The notes: generated by a model from the sequence alone, not told the origin. Positions 41,973 to 54,900 are shown, counted from the first letter of the stretch. The stretch: DNA of 64,000 bases from Stenocarpella maydis (GCA_002270565.1 NQMI01000020.1:299750-363749), one strand, 5' to 3'. Numbers and translations are program-made.

Positions 41973-42709
41973 TCAGAACTCACTGCATCTTCCTGGCTTG
42001 GTGAACTCTCCGACGCTGTTAGGCTCATCAACCCGGGCTAGCAGGAACTCGAGCAGCCTGCAGGCCGCCACAGGCTGGTACTGCGGGATCATGTGGCCCA
42101 CCAGCTCGACCCTGACGAAAGTGAGGCCCCGCTCAGTGTGCGCCTTGCCCAACCAGCCACCGCTGGCGACGCAGCCGACAGATCCCGAGATCTCCTGCAT
42201 CACGGTCCCGACGATGGCCGGTTCGATGGTGGGGTTGTAGGGGACGAAGAACTTGTCCCGGTACGGCGAGAGCTCAAATCCCTGGGCGCCCCCTGCCACG
42301 TCACGTTGTTGGTGACGGCGAGGGTGCCGTTTGGCTGGAGCAGGAAGTCTGGCTCGCCGTTGGCGACGACGGCGTCCCCCGTGCGCTCGACGACCGAGGG
42401 CAGGACGCCGAAGGACGCAGGCCCGGATCCCTCCAGGCCGAATATCCCTGTACGGCACAGCTTGAAGTTGGCGTCGACAGCGTTCAGGGTGGTCTTGAGG
42501 TCGCTTCGATTGAAGTAAATGGTTAGGCCCCAGCCGAGCGTTGGGAGGCCGAGCTGGTTGGGCCGGAAGGCACAGGAGGGGCGGACGTTGTAGGTATCGA
42601 AGCGTTTTTTGACATAGAACGAGGAGCGGGAAATGTCCGCCCATACGCCGGAGGTCTCATTCAGGAGGCTGGTGGCGTCGACGGAATAAGGGAATGTGAA
42701 CGGCCCCAA
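41973..42709 (-). pseudogene. Serine carboxypeptidase (S10), C-terminal remnant with frameshift
   Basis: The sequence fits the last third of a fungal S10 serine carboxypeptidase. From 42709 it reads GPFTFPYSVDATSLLNETSGVW, CAFRPNQLGLPTLGW, FGVLPSVVERTGDAVV with the catalytic-Asp region (NGEPDFLL), then NVTWQGA. The frame changes near 42290, continuing with GFELSPYRDKFFVPYN, HTERGLTFVRVELVGHMIPQ with the catalytic His, and AACRLLEFLLARVDE, before a stop at 41973. No GESYAG-type serine region precedes it. The sequence upstream turns into a 250-bp AT-rich tract, so the N-terminal two thirds are lost. Active enzymes of this family remove C-terminal residues in vacuole or medium; this remnant cannot. 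Confidence 0.8.
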
Positions 42710-43692
42710 GGTTGGGAGGGAACGTCAGTGCCTCCTTCGTGAAGGCAGTGCTCCCACGCTTCGCGGCGAGTACCTAGGTAGGCTGATGTGCTCCATGAAA
42801 GTGTCAGGTTGAAGCTGATGCTGTATGACTTGATTTACTGCACAGCAAATGCCTGCTCCTATGGGAAAAGACGTGATAATTGTTTTCAATATTATCAAAT
42901 AATATAAAATATTTTTAATTTATTATTAAAAATATCACATTATTATTATATATATGACTAAAGTTCTTCATTATGATATAACTTTGTAAGTACTAATATA
43001 TAGTATACTTTAAAACATTTTGATCTAAAAGTTAAGTTAAATATTTATAAATTCAGTTTCAATTTATGTATTATTTTCTTATAAATACGGGCAATGTCCG
43101 ATGCCAGAAGATAGAACAAGATTTAGGTTCAACCTGGAGGCAGGAAATCTAAGGATTGGAGACTGGGGTGGAGGATTGAGGGTAGTGGTGTAGAAGAGGT
43201 TGGGAGCCTACTGGAAACTTCATAGTTTCTGATCTTAGGACGTAAGATGGAAAGGATAGGGTCGAGTCTCACAGCCCAAGTGAACATTGAAGTTATTTAT
43301 GATGAGTACAGCAGCACCTTGCCTTCAAGTTGCAGTACCATCTTTTAACGAGCCAAGGCATGTTCGTCTTTCCAGATCCTTACCTACTTAAGTACCTAGG
43401 CAGGTACCTAGGTACCAATGTTGATCGCCGACTTCTTGCTGCTTGAACAGGCTCTTCTATCTCATCAAGACATATCCCAACTTGGCATCTGAAATTACAA
43501 TGGGGACTACTTGTTTGGTTCTCAATGATGAGAACCACTAAAACATCTAATACCAACCCAAAAGCTGTGCCCTGCAAGGTAGGCCCATGAACTTTTGACA
43601 CCATGCTACCATCAGCAACTGCGTCTCCAACGCTTGCTCCATAAGAGGTCTTCCGCATCAAGGAGTCCGTGATCCCTCCTCTTTGTCGCTAT
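42710..43692. other. Intergenic region with an AT-rich island
   Basis: The stretch 42880-43090 is far more AT-rich than its surroundings (long runs of A and T with few C or G) and holds no ORF. Two exact TACCTAGGTA palindromes lie at 42771-42780 and 43405-43414, with a near-copy at 43393. Confidence 0.55.
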
Positions 43693-45651
43693 TTATTTCG
43701 CCCTGCTCCTGTTGCTTGCCCTGCCTTTCTTGCTCGACCGGCCCTTCTTGCTCGCCCTGCTGCTGTGACCGATGCCCTGTTCGTCTGCGAGTTCCGGGTG
43801 GTATTTCTGCAGGTGTCGACCAAGCAGCGACCCCTGGGAGGTGGACCAGTCGCAGCCCTGCGCCGGGCAACGCCAGTTCATGGCAGGCTCGCCCGTGACG
43901 TCCTCCCACATCCTCGGGTGCTTTGAGCCAAAGTGCTTCTTCCGCCCCGCCCAGAGTCCCTCGAATCCACAGCCTGGGGCCTTGCACTTGTACCGCTTCG
44001 GAGGACCGTTCGGCTTGTCTGGGTCCATGAGCGTAGACCAGAGTTCGTTCTCGGTGTAGTCATGGCCGAAAGTGGCAGCATTGTGTTGACCATTTCCCCT
44101 CGCAGCTCGGGGCTTGTACTCCGAGTCCTCGTCATCCTGGTACTTTTCGTATTGGCCTCCCATGCCCATGACTTTCGAGGTGCTCAGTGAAGGGGCACCG
44201 TGGTTGGCTGTAACATTGAAGTAGCCCATGTCATTATCCTCCGCCTCCTCAGCAATTTCTTCCAAGGTAGAAGTAGGGGCTCTGTCGGCGATGTATTCAT
44301 CCGCGGCAGCATTGCAGGCCGATTCGTTGTCACTGGGATGATTCGAAGCGGCCGTGTGAATCCAACCCTGGCCATTTGCATCCTCCTCACCAACGTAGGT
44401 ATTGTCAGCCATGTGGTACCCTTCACCAAGGTCTGGTGGCGCTGGGGAGTAGAGAGAATGACCGTTCCCTCCAACCTTGGTGTTTCCTGCCATATCTGCA
44501 TCGTCGGGTACGTTGTGGGAGGTATCCTCAGCTGCATGCTGAGGCGGTGCTACAGAGGTGGGAAGATAACCCCTGGTTATGTACGAGTTGACAAAGCTGT
44601 GTTCGATAATGTCCCAGTAGACAAGCATGTTCTCGCACATTTGCTTTTCCAGCTCTCTCGACTGGGTCATGTCGTTGTCTGCATTATTGGAACTAGGCTC
44701 CTCTGGCTCTTGTTTGCTGTAGGACTCCTCGCTTTGATTTTGCCAATTCTGGATCTCGGGCTCCATTTCTACCTCGCTCTCGAGGTACTCCTGGTAAGCG
44801 CCGGCGGAATCCATGTCTATGTCCATGGCAGCGGTGTCACGGCCGGACTCATAGTCAACCTCCTCATCATCCTCAGAACTGGAGGGGTCCTGCTGGTCAT
44901 CCCCATTGTAGTCCCGGTGGCGCTCCCTATCGCTCTGAGGGTCGGAGGGAGCGGCGCCATTCTCATTGTCGGAGACGTTGTCGGAAGGGTCATCGATGAT
45001 GAGCTTCATTTGGTTGAAGACTTGTGCGGAGAAGTCAGCGATATTGCTGATGATAATGGAAGCATTCACAGGGCCGAGGGTATCCTTTCTATTTTATTGG
45101 TGAGAAATGACTAGGACACAAGCTTGGAAGAATTGATCTTACAGTATGGCTTCAGTAGGCTGCCGAAACCTGATGGCGAGCCTGTCGGGGTTGTCGATAC
45201 ACCAACGCCGGTCCATGTCTACCAAATAGCCGTCCACGAGCTTTGAAATGGCACTCAGGACTCCATCTTGTTGGGCATCGGTGAGATAGTTGCTGTGTTT
45301 CGCGATTGTTAGGAAGATGTCAACTAGAATCAGCTTCAGCTTGAACCGCCGGGCAGAAACTTACCCCCAGTTGTCCCGCAGCTCTCGCTCGAGTATCTCG
45401 CGGAAGTCTCTCTTGGCCTCCTCCAGAAGGATTCTGTTTGCATCAGTGTCAGCTAGAATCAGTCTTGCGACAGGAGGTCCTGGAAATGTTATCCTGAGGT
45501 ATGTGAGGATGCTGGTGTTTACAAGCGCGGTCGCGCCGTTTGCCAGGAGGGTGCCAAATGCGTAGTGAGACAAAGGGGATTTTGGTGCCTGGCAACCCTC
45601 TTTCGAATCGAAGAGCTTGGTTTTTGAGGATCTCTGACGCATGGGTAGCAT
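43693..45651 (-). CDS. Acidic two-finger C2H2 protein, three exons
   Basis: Proposed exons are 45365-45651, 45143-45292 and 43693-45088, with introns of 72 and 54 bp. The start is uncertain: ATGs at 45651 and 45642 are both possible, and the frame stays open to 45993. The model gives about 610 residues. The N-terminal 190 residues are a helical region (KRDFREILERELRDNWGNY, SAISKLVDGYLVDMDRRW). Then comes a long acidic Ser/Asp/Glu-rich region. The C-terminus holds two zinc fingers: CKAPGCGFEGLWAGRKKHF with later His, and CPAQGCDWSTSQGSLLGRH with later His, in the spacing C-x4-C-x12-H-x4-H for the second. A Lys/Arg/Ser-rich tail follows, probably a nuclear signal. It likely binds DNA or chromatin; targets are unknown. 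Confidence 0.7.
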
Positions 45652-47525
45652 CTGGGAAGAAGACGTGATTACTCTACTTACTCTGCCATGGCGACGGCAA
45701 TGTGTGTTGTGGTTTGCAGTGGGGCTCTTGAGGTTAGCGGCTGTAGCTGTGGCGGCGAAGGTTTGGTGTTGTCGCATGTGGGACCTGGTTCGAGAATCAA
45801 GGAGGGTTGTGTTGAAGGTTGGTGGCAGCTTTGATGTCGGCTTTCCAAATATTGTAATATTGTATCCCCTTGGGACTAGAGCAGAGGCATTCACCACATC
45901 GCCAGCTATGAAGGCCCTCTCAGCATGGTGAAAAATTGTTTCACTTTTGGCTGTAGCGAAGAATCCCAGTATGTAACATGGAGGCAATGACAACTTGGTT
46001 TGTATCTTTCTATGAAATCACTGACATTGCTGGAGTCCTCTGCTACATCCCTTCTGCCCTCTTTAACACAGAGATGCTCTCCAACCCCTTCTGACCAGTG
46101 ATTCATACTGGCACAGGGCTCTCAAGTGGACAATATCCGAAAGAATTAGAGGTCCATATTCAACTATATTGTCTGTCATTCAGAGTATGCCCTTTTCCTT
46201 CCAGGCTCCAGGCTCCCCATGTAAACACAGACAATGAGCCCTTAAGGGTTTTCAGCCCACCAAGGGACTCTTGTTCTTTACATCTATGTAATTAGTTACG
46301 TGATCAGACTAGTAGGACTGCCAGACACCTTCAAACTGAAAGGGCTGGATTATGTCAATGGCTTCATAGCGATCCAAGACAGAGCAGCTCATATAAAGGC
46401 CTTTTATACTACAGAGTCAAACAAATGTTTATGTTTTGTCGAACATGTGTGATTGCAAGCTGGGCTCAGAGTACCAGGCCCAACAATGACTTTCCAGCAT
46501 AGGCCCATTCTGGGTCATCAACTGTTTTCAAGAATACCTACCCACACTTAGCCTATTGATTTCCGACCTCAGCCTTGAGTTGTAAAAGACCACCATGAAG
46601 TCTACCGTCACCCGCGTGTAATTCAGCCCAGGCAGCGGGGCGACGCCGGCAATACTCGTGTGGGCGTCCAACTTAATCGCCTTGAGAATGCCTATGCCTC
46701 TTAGCTCGAATGGCGGGCCCTCTGGCTTTGCTGCGACTTTACTGCTCGCTCTCTTCGCTCACGTCAGGCCGCTTTTCCTTTTGCCTCACCAGTACATCTG
46801 ACAACTCAATCAGCTCGCCCTCGCTTCGTCTCACCTTTCCCGTCTTTGTTTGTGGTGAGACCCGGGCGGACGAGCTCGGTGGGCTCGAAGTGGCGTTTTC
46901 CGGTGTCCGCCGCTGCTTCGTCTTGCTGATCAGGAGCTAGAGCCAACCCAATGGTCATGCCGACCTCCATGACTCGCTCGTGGTTCCAGCTGGATTCCCT
47001 GTACAGAACCAGGTTTTTATTCGACGTTTGGATCACCTAATACAGGAGCAGGTTGGTATTGCGCTTGTATGTGACGTAGGTATTTTCCTATCGAGCCATT
47101 TTGGCTGTTGAGAACGAGGACAAAATGCTTAGCCTAAAGTTGACTACTAAATAGGGGCAGGGGAAAAACAGAGCCTCAATGGCAGTGATTTGGATCAGCA
47201 GTTATCCTCATATTGCATGGTGACTGACCGTGGTGAATGGCTATCTTGACATGCTTGTCGCATCTTTCGGCCAATTAGCCAAAAAGACAATTCTTGCTTG
47301 CTCATGTGAATTTATTTTGTATGGATGATGGGGCCGCGTAGGAAGAGGCTCATTGACTGTAGATAGCGCCGTCATCAACATCATGTGCCCTTCCTCGAAC
47401 CCCACTCCACCTTCCTCAGCTTCCACAGGAAGTGATAACGTGGGTAGCTCACATTCGGCCCCCTCCTGTTCCGGCCCCCCCCCCCGCATACACATAACGC
47501 GATATTCGCATCTAGTACCCTATAA
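45652..47525. other. Intergenic region up to the right AT-rich block
   Basis: The first 350 bp may include more of the C2H2 gene's 5' region. The rest has short ORFs without features. A C10-type run occurs near 47477-47487. Composition turns AT-rich and RIP-like from about 47530. Confidence 0.45.
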
Positions 47526-47960
47526 AAAACTTTAATTCCTTAATAGAGGAGTTTTTTTTCTTATTACCAAACTTCTTCTATAACTTAATTAAACTATTAT
47601 AAAGCAATATATAGAAGCTAATATTTATAATACTCTTATAGCAATAGCTAATAGCAAATCTTTAAAGGCTACCTCTAGGCTATAGTTTATACCTATATTA
47701 ATACTTTATTATTACTATATAAGCATTATCAATCATTATAAAGCTACCAATCCTTAAAGGTATCTTTCTAACTATTAGGAGAACTAATTAGTACTATTCA
47801 TTATTAACTAAAGTAGCTTAGGCCTTAGGTTAACTTAATTAGAAATAAAGGCCCTTATAGCCTACTTTACCTTCCCTTATGAGAATTACCCTCCCTAGGG
47901 AGAAAGTAGCTAAGGTAATTCCTCTTCTATTATCCTAAACTTTAAAGCTATAAGAACTAG
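47526..47960. other. RIP-like AT-rich sequence outside the gypsy element
   Basis: TpA-rich sequence without readable coding in any frame. It forms the left margin of the right transposon block. Confidence 0.6.
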
Positions 47961-48355
47961 TGAAAACAGGCCAAGAGGGAGAGCGAGAGGACAAAACCTC
48001 CACACACACAAAAAGGCACACATTCTGCCAGAACCCTAATCAAGCAACCACCCCAAGAGGAGCGTAAAAGGCAAGAAGAGGAGCCCCTAACGCAATAGGA
48101 GAGTTATAAAGGGAATAAAGGGTACCAAAAAGGAGAGGCAGAAAAAGAGGGCATAAGAAATAATTTCACAGTATACACATATATATCAGATAGATATAAA
48201 TTCATAGGGTATAAAAAGATTGATTCTCTAGGACTAGAAATTTCTTAAAAGTAATATAGGAAGGCCCCTTCTTATAGTCTTAAAGGGGGGGGGAGATACT
48301 AAGGCTAGTTTTTCTCCAGATTCCAAAATATGCTGGTTCCCCTAACCCCAAAACA
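47961..48355 (-). repeat. 3' LTR of the minus-strand gypsy element (RIP-damaged)
   Basis: Aligns along its length with 60688-61087, with many C-to-T and G-to-A changes. On the minus strand it begins TGTTTTGGGG where the other LTR has TGTTCCGGGG, and ends TTTTCA. Confidence 0.85.
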
Positions 48356-48366
48356 CACCCCTCTCC
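48356..48366 (-). other. Polypurine tract of the gypsy element
   Basis: On the minus strand a purine run, GGAGAGGGGTG, directly precedes the TG of the 3' LTR. This is the expected plus-strand priming site. Confidence 0.65.
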
Positions 48367-51189
48367 AGACTATTATAAAGAATAAGCAATAGTTCGCCCA
48401 AAATAATTAAAATCACTTTTCTCCTCTAATTAGACAAGCCACCCGAATTCAGCTCTATTAGACCCTTTATAGCTTCTAATTCCTAACCCGCTCATCCCTA
48501 CTCTTATTCTGCTACAGCACACTCAATCTACAATCCTTCTCCTCTCGCTTAGCCGCCTTCTTATAAGCCCAGGATTGATGGCTATTACTAATCGCTAGTA
48601 TGGGAACCCAGTAATTCGCTTCCTCAGTCCCCACCCACTTACTTACATTCCAGTTATACTCCTAAATTAATATAATTCTTATTATAGCGGGTAATAGGCA
48701 ATATAATAGCGGTATAGCTAAAATAAAGGATAGAGATAATAATGAAGACCTTAAGATGCCTGATTGCTTAGGGGTTATCCCACCTATATTTATATTTCCT
48801 CCTAAAGATATATTCCTAATGCTTGCCTCTAATATCTGCTGTAAGAGAAGTTTAATAGGGTTACCCTATAGCATTCCGGCCCTACTTTAATTAGGCATCT
48901 ATAGAGCAGTTCTTGCTTCACTTAATATCCTAAGATTATCTTCTCTATATATCTATATCCTATCTGCCTAAGGTAGAGGCTTAGGTATCTTGGATGGGTC
49001 CTTATGAAGTCTAAGCCTAGATATTATGATTAGATCCTTTATAGCTATACCAGGTATTTTAGATATTAGGATAGGTGGCTAGTTCTTTAAGCTGTTAGGG
49101 GTAATAAGAGTTTTGCTTAATCTAGAAGTCCAGATGTTAGTAGGCCTTAAAAGATCAGTCTTATTAAATCTCGCTATAAGGAAGCCTAGTAGATTTTATC
49201 CTAGCTCTAATCCTATACCAGGTATAGCATAATACTTAGTCTCCCCCTTATTTATCCCTAAGATATCAGCTTAAAAATATATAATATTCTTTCCTACTAT
49301 AAGTCTCTCATACTTATTATAGCTAATAACTGGAGTATTCTGGATGCCCCTAATTAGATGCCTGGATTTATTAATTTCCAATTGGATAGTAAAACCCTAA
49401 ATAAGAGCTAAGGCTTTCTTAGTAGGTAAGCTAAAAAGGGCGGATTTAAGTAGTCTAGTCTTAATCCAGTCTCTAAACTCCCAGCCATTCTTTCCATAAT
49501 TCTCCTGGAAGAAAAAGCGATATAGGTAGCTATAAGAAGTCTATAGGCAGTTAATCCCAGCTATAGCGTGACCTTTACCTGGATCGCTATGCATGCCTGT
49601 TTTGAGAATCCTTTAGGTAGCCTAAGGGTAAGGAAGTATATAATGCAGTCCCTTATATGGAAATACATCCTATTATGAGTTCTCTAATCAGGATAAGTGT
49701 TAATTATACCAAGCTGTTTGGTATCCCTATTAAAGATGCTTAATATCTAATGGCCTAGGGTATGTATGACTTGAATAATAAACCTCTAGCTGTCCTTTAG
49801 TGAGTAGTATCTTTACAATCTGGGGGGTTCTCTGTTAATATTATAGGTTATAGGCACTATAAAGACCAGGTCGCTAAAATTAATTAGCTACCAATTAATA
49901 AGCCCTAGAATATAATTAGTATGCAGGCATGCCTCTTGAGCCAGGAGACCTTCTGCATTGTAAAGGGTCATAAGGAAGTTACTATAGTAAGTGCTAAACA
50001 GGTTCTTCTGCTTAGAGGGGTCTCTAAACTAAGGATAGGGATTAATACCCTTGAAATATGTATCCACCACCCGCTGCACATGATTACTATGCCCCTATTT
50101 TTAGTTCTAAAGGAATAATAGTTGCATTAAAAGGTCTGATATATTAAAAGCTTGGGAGAGTGCTAACCCATTATTAAGGATTCTAGTTTTAAATAGGTCT
50201 TTTATTAGGTCTATACTAGCTTTACAATCTTAGTTTCCTTAATTGCAGATATTATATAGGTTGGGAAATCTTAGCTGCTATATAGGGTTAATATCATTAA
50301 AATTCATAATAAAGGGCAATACTAAAAGTTATGCTTTAAGGCTAACCTAATTAAAAGGGTCTGGGTACTTAATAATAGGCATANGGGAAAAGGGTGCTAA
50401 GGTAAGGAGAAATTAGGTGATAGAGGGGAGGTGATGAGTTCTGAGGGTAGAGGTTAATAGTTGCAGCAGCTTTTGAGTCTTAATGATGCAAGTTGTATTA
50501 TGCTAATTAGAGATTAGCTAAGGTATAGTGGTTATAGAAGAAGTGGTTGGGTTGGAGGTTGTAGCAGAAAGGTAGGCTTTTATTAGAAGGGGAGCCTTAA
50601 GATGGGTGAATTACTCAAGCTAGTAAATTACTTAACTTCCTTTCCTTTTCTGCTAGACAGCAACCTTTGCTACTTTAAATGCTTTTAATAAGAGCTCCCC
50701 TCTCTAACTTTTCATATTTAAAGTTGCTTTTCCCCTACTAATCCTTTTCTTTAACTTCCCCCTAATAGCATCATTAACTATTAATTATTAATCTTATTAT
50801 TAAATCATCAAGCCTCTTTAATTAGATGAGCTTTACTATCACTATATCTTTTCCTTCTTAATTAAGCTAAGAAGAGAAGGGAAAGGGTAAGAAGTAATTG
50901 CCTCCTGTCATTAGGGTCTTTGAAATATATAATCCTCCTCCTATTTATAAAGAGGGCATCTATACTTGCTTCCAGCTGAATGCAATCCTCTTATAAAACT
51001 AGGTCTATAAATTACCGCTTTATGAGGCCTTTATAACAAATATTAAGATATATAACCTTAAGGGCAGAGGCAAGGGTTTTTATATCCTGTAGACCCTCTC
51101 CTTAATATGTAAGTCTGAGCTGCTTAAACTGTTCTTTCCCTTCCTGAAAGCCCTAGAGACTTATAAGTACCTATAGTCTTACCTTAGCA

Positions 51190-51653
51190 CTCTGATCAAA
51201 GGAGGTCCGAATAATATTTTTATTAATTATATAAATAGTGGCCCTTATGAGAAGTATATATCTCAACTATACTGGGGGAATGACCTTTGTTGGGGCCTGG
51301 CTCTCCTTATTGCCTTCTTTGGTTATTGTAATGTAAACCTATGCAACTATTATATATAATGGATAGGGGCTAACTGCAACTAAATAACTCTTTAAGGCAT
51401 TATCCTTATTATAATCCCTTTCTTTAAGTGCTAATTGCTCTAAGGATTTTAAGATAATGCTTATACTAATTATATCTACTATATTAAGGGTTACCTTTAC
51501 AATTTCAAGATGCTAAAGATTTCCGAGAGCAGTTATAACTGTATTACTAATATGTATCCTAATCTAATTAATAAGCCTCTAAATATGCCTCCTTTAAAGC
51601 TCTTATTAGGCAAGTATACTAAGGCAGCTACTAAGATAGGATATAAGGAAACT
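51190..51653. repeat. 464-bp direct duplication, first copy
   Basis: Pairs with 51655-52118, with the same length and differing by scattered transitions. The N at 51654 is the seam. Confidence 0.8.
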
Positions 51654-51654
51654 N

Positions 51655-52118
51655 CTCTGATTAAAGGAGGTCTAAATGATATTTTTATTGAGTATATAAA
51701 TGGTAGCCCTTATAAGAAGTATATATCTTAATTATGCTAGGGGAATGACCTTTGTTAGGGCCCGGCTCTCCTTATTGCCTTCTTTGGTTGTTGTAATATA
51801 AACCTATATGATTATTGCATATAGCGGATGGGGGCTAACTATAACTAAATAACTCTCTAAGGCATTATCCCCATTATAATCCCTTTCTTTAAGTACTAAT
51901 TGCTTTAAGGATTTTAAGATAATGCTTACATTAATTATATTTATTATATTAAGGGTTACCTTTATGATTTCAAGATACTAAAGATTTCTAAGAGTAGTTA
52001 TAACTGTATTACTAATGTATATTCTAATCTAATTAATAAGCCTCTAAATATGCCTCTTTTGGAGCTCTTGCTGGGCAAGTATACTGAGGCAGCTATTAAG
52101 ATAGGATATGAGGAAACT
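51655..52118. repeat. 464-bp direct duplication, second copy
   Basis: Starts directly after the N and continues into sequence that the first copy lacks. The transition-rich differences show these are two separately RIP-mutated copies, not one sequence read twice. Confidence 0.8.
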
Positions 52119-52899
52119 TGCGCGGATGCTATGGGTGAGATTATTGGATGTGTGCCCAGGAAGTTTAAGTATAAGCCTATGGATTTCAGTTATAATTGTA
52201 AGGTGATTAGAAGGGTTAGGTAAGGTAGGGGTGGATCCAGTTTTTTAGGTTGCTAATACTTCTTTTAGTAGTAAATTAAGAACTAATGATTTTTATCTTG
52301 CATATAGTCCTAAGAGAAGTATACTTATCTGATTAGAGATATAATATTATCTTGACTTTTTTATATCTTAACTTTTTTTTATATTTTAACTTTTTTATGT
52401 TTTATTCTAGAATTTATATTTCTTTAGCTTAGGGTTATTAGGGTTGATAAGTGGAATATCTATATGTAGTGTTGTCCTTTAAGTCTGATTAGCTGAATCT
52501 AATAAGTCTGAATCATATAAGCTATCTATATCTAAGTATGCCTATACTTGGGGGACCATCTAGCTAGGAAGAGACTAGTCTTAGTACTAATTATTATTAT
52601 CCTGATTAGGGGTGGTAGGATGGAGTGTATTATTTAGCATATCTGGGAAGATATTATATCCAGCTACCTTTAATAGCTTCCTCTTGGTTTATTGACTTTT
52701 AGGAGGGTTATCCTCCTAAAGAAAAGGCACCTCTAGCTCTTAAATTCCCCTCTTATAGATGAATTTCTTTAGGCGCATTGGGGGATAGGTCCCATTAATA
52801 GGGATCTGCCCCCTTAGGGGTCCTTAGCTTATATACATTATTAGGCTTAATAGCATTAATAATATAAGGCCTAAACTATTGATATATTAGCTTCTAGAA

Positions 52900-53600
52900 T
52901 AATAAGTAATTAGATTTCCTTTACTTATCTATAACTAGTATAAGGTTATCTTTTATAAGAGGCTTAGGTTTATAGAATCCCTAGTAGGTGTTTTTAGCTA
53001 CTGCCTTTCTTCTTTACTTAGCAACTAACTCCTAAGTATATAGGATATCTTATTTTAGGTCTAGTAATAAGTATAGTTAACATTCTAGTACCTAATTAGA
53101 GGTTATATAGGGTAACCAGGCTTGAACCCACTAGATAGTGATCTCTATTTCAATAGGCAATACCAGGTTANGCTAAATATTAATATAAATTTTTAAAAAT
53201 AAAAGCCCTAAGGTGATAGGTATTACCCTATTATTATAGATTCTAGTATCCCATTTATTACATCTAGAACATTCAGCAATCACCTTTTCTATATCTACAT
53301 ATATCCCTTTCCAGTAGTATATTACTCTAATCTAATAGTAGGTAGTATCCCTCCCTTTATAACTAAGGGGAGTGTAAGTATTCCTAATAATTCTTTTTCT
53401 TAGATTAGGGTTATTTATAACTCTCCTTCTAGAGAGATCTTTCTTAGGTTCCTACTAGAGCACTCCTTCCCTAAGGGAAAATGCAAGAGCTTTCTTCTTA
53501 AAAGCCTTCTATTACTAATTAGAGAGGTAACTAGGTAGAATACTACGGTAGAGGTAATCCGCAATCTCCCTTAATTCCTTTAACTACTAACAACTGTCTT
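52900..53600 (-). pseudogene. Integrase relic of the gypsy element
   Basis: The minus strand shows a zinc-binding segment (GRDTTYY, VIYYWKG, then VIAECSRCNKWD) followed by a core read through stops. The first His appears changed to Tyr, as RIP would do. Confidence 0.65.
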
Positions 53601-53699
53601 TAAGCAACAGCATCTAATCAGAAGGTATTAAAGCCATTATAAGGTTAAAAGAAACATTACACTATTCCTTAATATCCCCTTTAATTTATCTATCTACCT

Positions 53700-54900
53700 T
53701 ATCTAAAGGACCCAGAAGTTTTCTTAAGAGTAAGTTAGCAACTAAATTATTAACCCCTTTAATATACCTGATCATAAAGTTATATATCCTAGTTATAGCC
53801 AGCTATTAAGTAATATAGGCCCTGGGGATATCTAATGCTAACCCCTTTAGCTGCTAAATAAGAACATTTAAGTTAGTTTCCAGGATAAAATAAACTCTAT
53901 ATATATAAAACTAAAGCCATCTGATTATATAGAGTATAGCCTGATACTTACATTTTATTATATTATAGAGCTTCTTAGCAGCAGTCCATAAGCTACTCTT
54001 ATACCGGACCGGATAATAAACCCCATCTTTTACCTACATCAGACAGGCACCCCAGCCGTCCAGGCTTGCATTAACTATAAGGATGATCTCTCCCCCATTA
54101 TAGTTAATATTTATAAGGTAGGGTTTTAAAGTAATTATTAACTTAAGGGCGTCCATAGCTTCCTAGCAGCTTTTAGTTCAAATAAATAGAGTATCCTTCT
54201 TTAGTAGGTTGAAGAGAGGATATAATATAATTTTATAAAAGGGCATCTAGATCTAATAAAAGTTAATTAAGCTAAGAAATAATCAAAGCTAGCTGATATT
54301 TTCACAGGTCTTCCACTCCTTAATCTTAATAATCTTCTTATTTATAGGAGAGTAGCCCAGAGTCCCATATATATAACCTATAATATTAGCCTACTTTTTG
54401 CACCATTCAGATTTAGCAGCATTAATTATACCACTAGCAAGCTCTATATTAAAAAGCATATCATTAAGGTTCTTAATATACTCTATAATATACCTTTATA
54501 CCCCAGGAAGGTTATTAAGCTCCTAATCATTATAGGTGAACTCTAGCCCTTTTACTACAATATCGTTAAGGAATGGGCGGTAGACTATTGGAATTAGGTT
54601 ATAAAACAAGCGAATCATGCATCTTATAAACTATGCTACTGAGTTCATGGCTCCCATAGGCAGCCCATACTATTAAAATAGCCTAATTAGAGTTACAAAG
54701 GTGGTAATATTACGGCTTTTTTCTTCTAGCTTAATCTAGTTATACCCTAAGAAAAAGTTTAAGAGCAATAGAACCTAATATATTGCAAACTCCTTAGTAA
54801 ACTTATTAGCAGCTAGAGGAATAAAGGCATCTCTAATCATAACCCGATTAGCCTTAGAGATATTATTAATTAACTAATAGCTACTATCCTTCTTCTTAAT
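53700..54900 (-). pseudogene. Reverse transcriptase and RNase H relic of the gypsy element
   Basis: Minus-strand frame with NRVMIRDAFIPLAANKF, LLNFFLGYN, YGLPMGAMNSVA, FIRCMIRLFYN, RPFLNDIVVKG, then the RNase H motif NASLDGWGACLM and the AKKLYN helix. Stops replace Gln, Arg and Trp codons. These are the RT palm and RNase H of fungal gypsy elements of the type whose active-site motif is FVDDI. Confidence 0.75.

Larger units (their letters stand above)
48367..53170. other. RIP-degraded sequence, 3' part of the element and unassigned repeats
   Basis: AT-rich sequence with no long ORF. The part 51190-52118 is a two-fold duplication. No coding family was recognised in 48400-50900. Single N characters lie at 50384, 51654 and 53171. 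Confidence 0.45.

Noticed and set aside
43085..43400. Search for a CRISPR-like or telomeric array
   Set aside because: No regularly spaced repeats and no TTAGGG arrays are present; the repeats here are short and irregular.
44200..45114. Plus-strand ORF of 304 codons with hydrophobic stretches
   Set aside because: Antisense of the acidic C2H2 gene; Asp and Glu codons read as Ile and Val in reverse, which mimics membrane helices.
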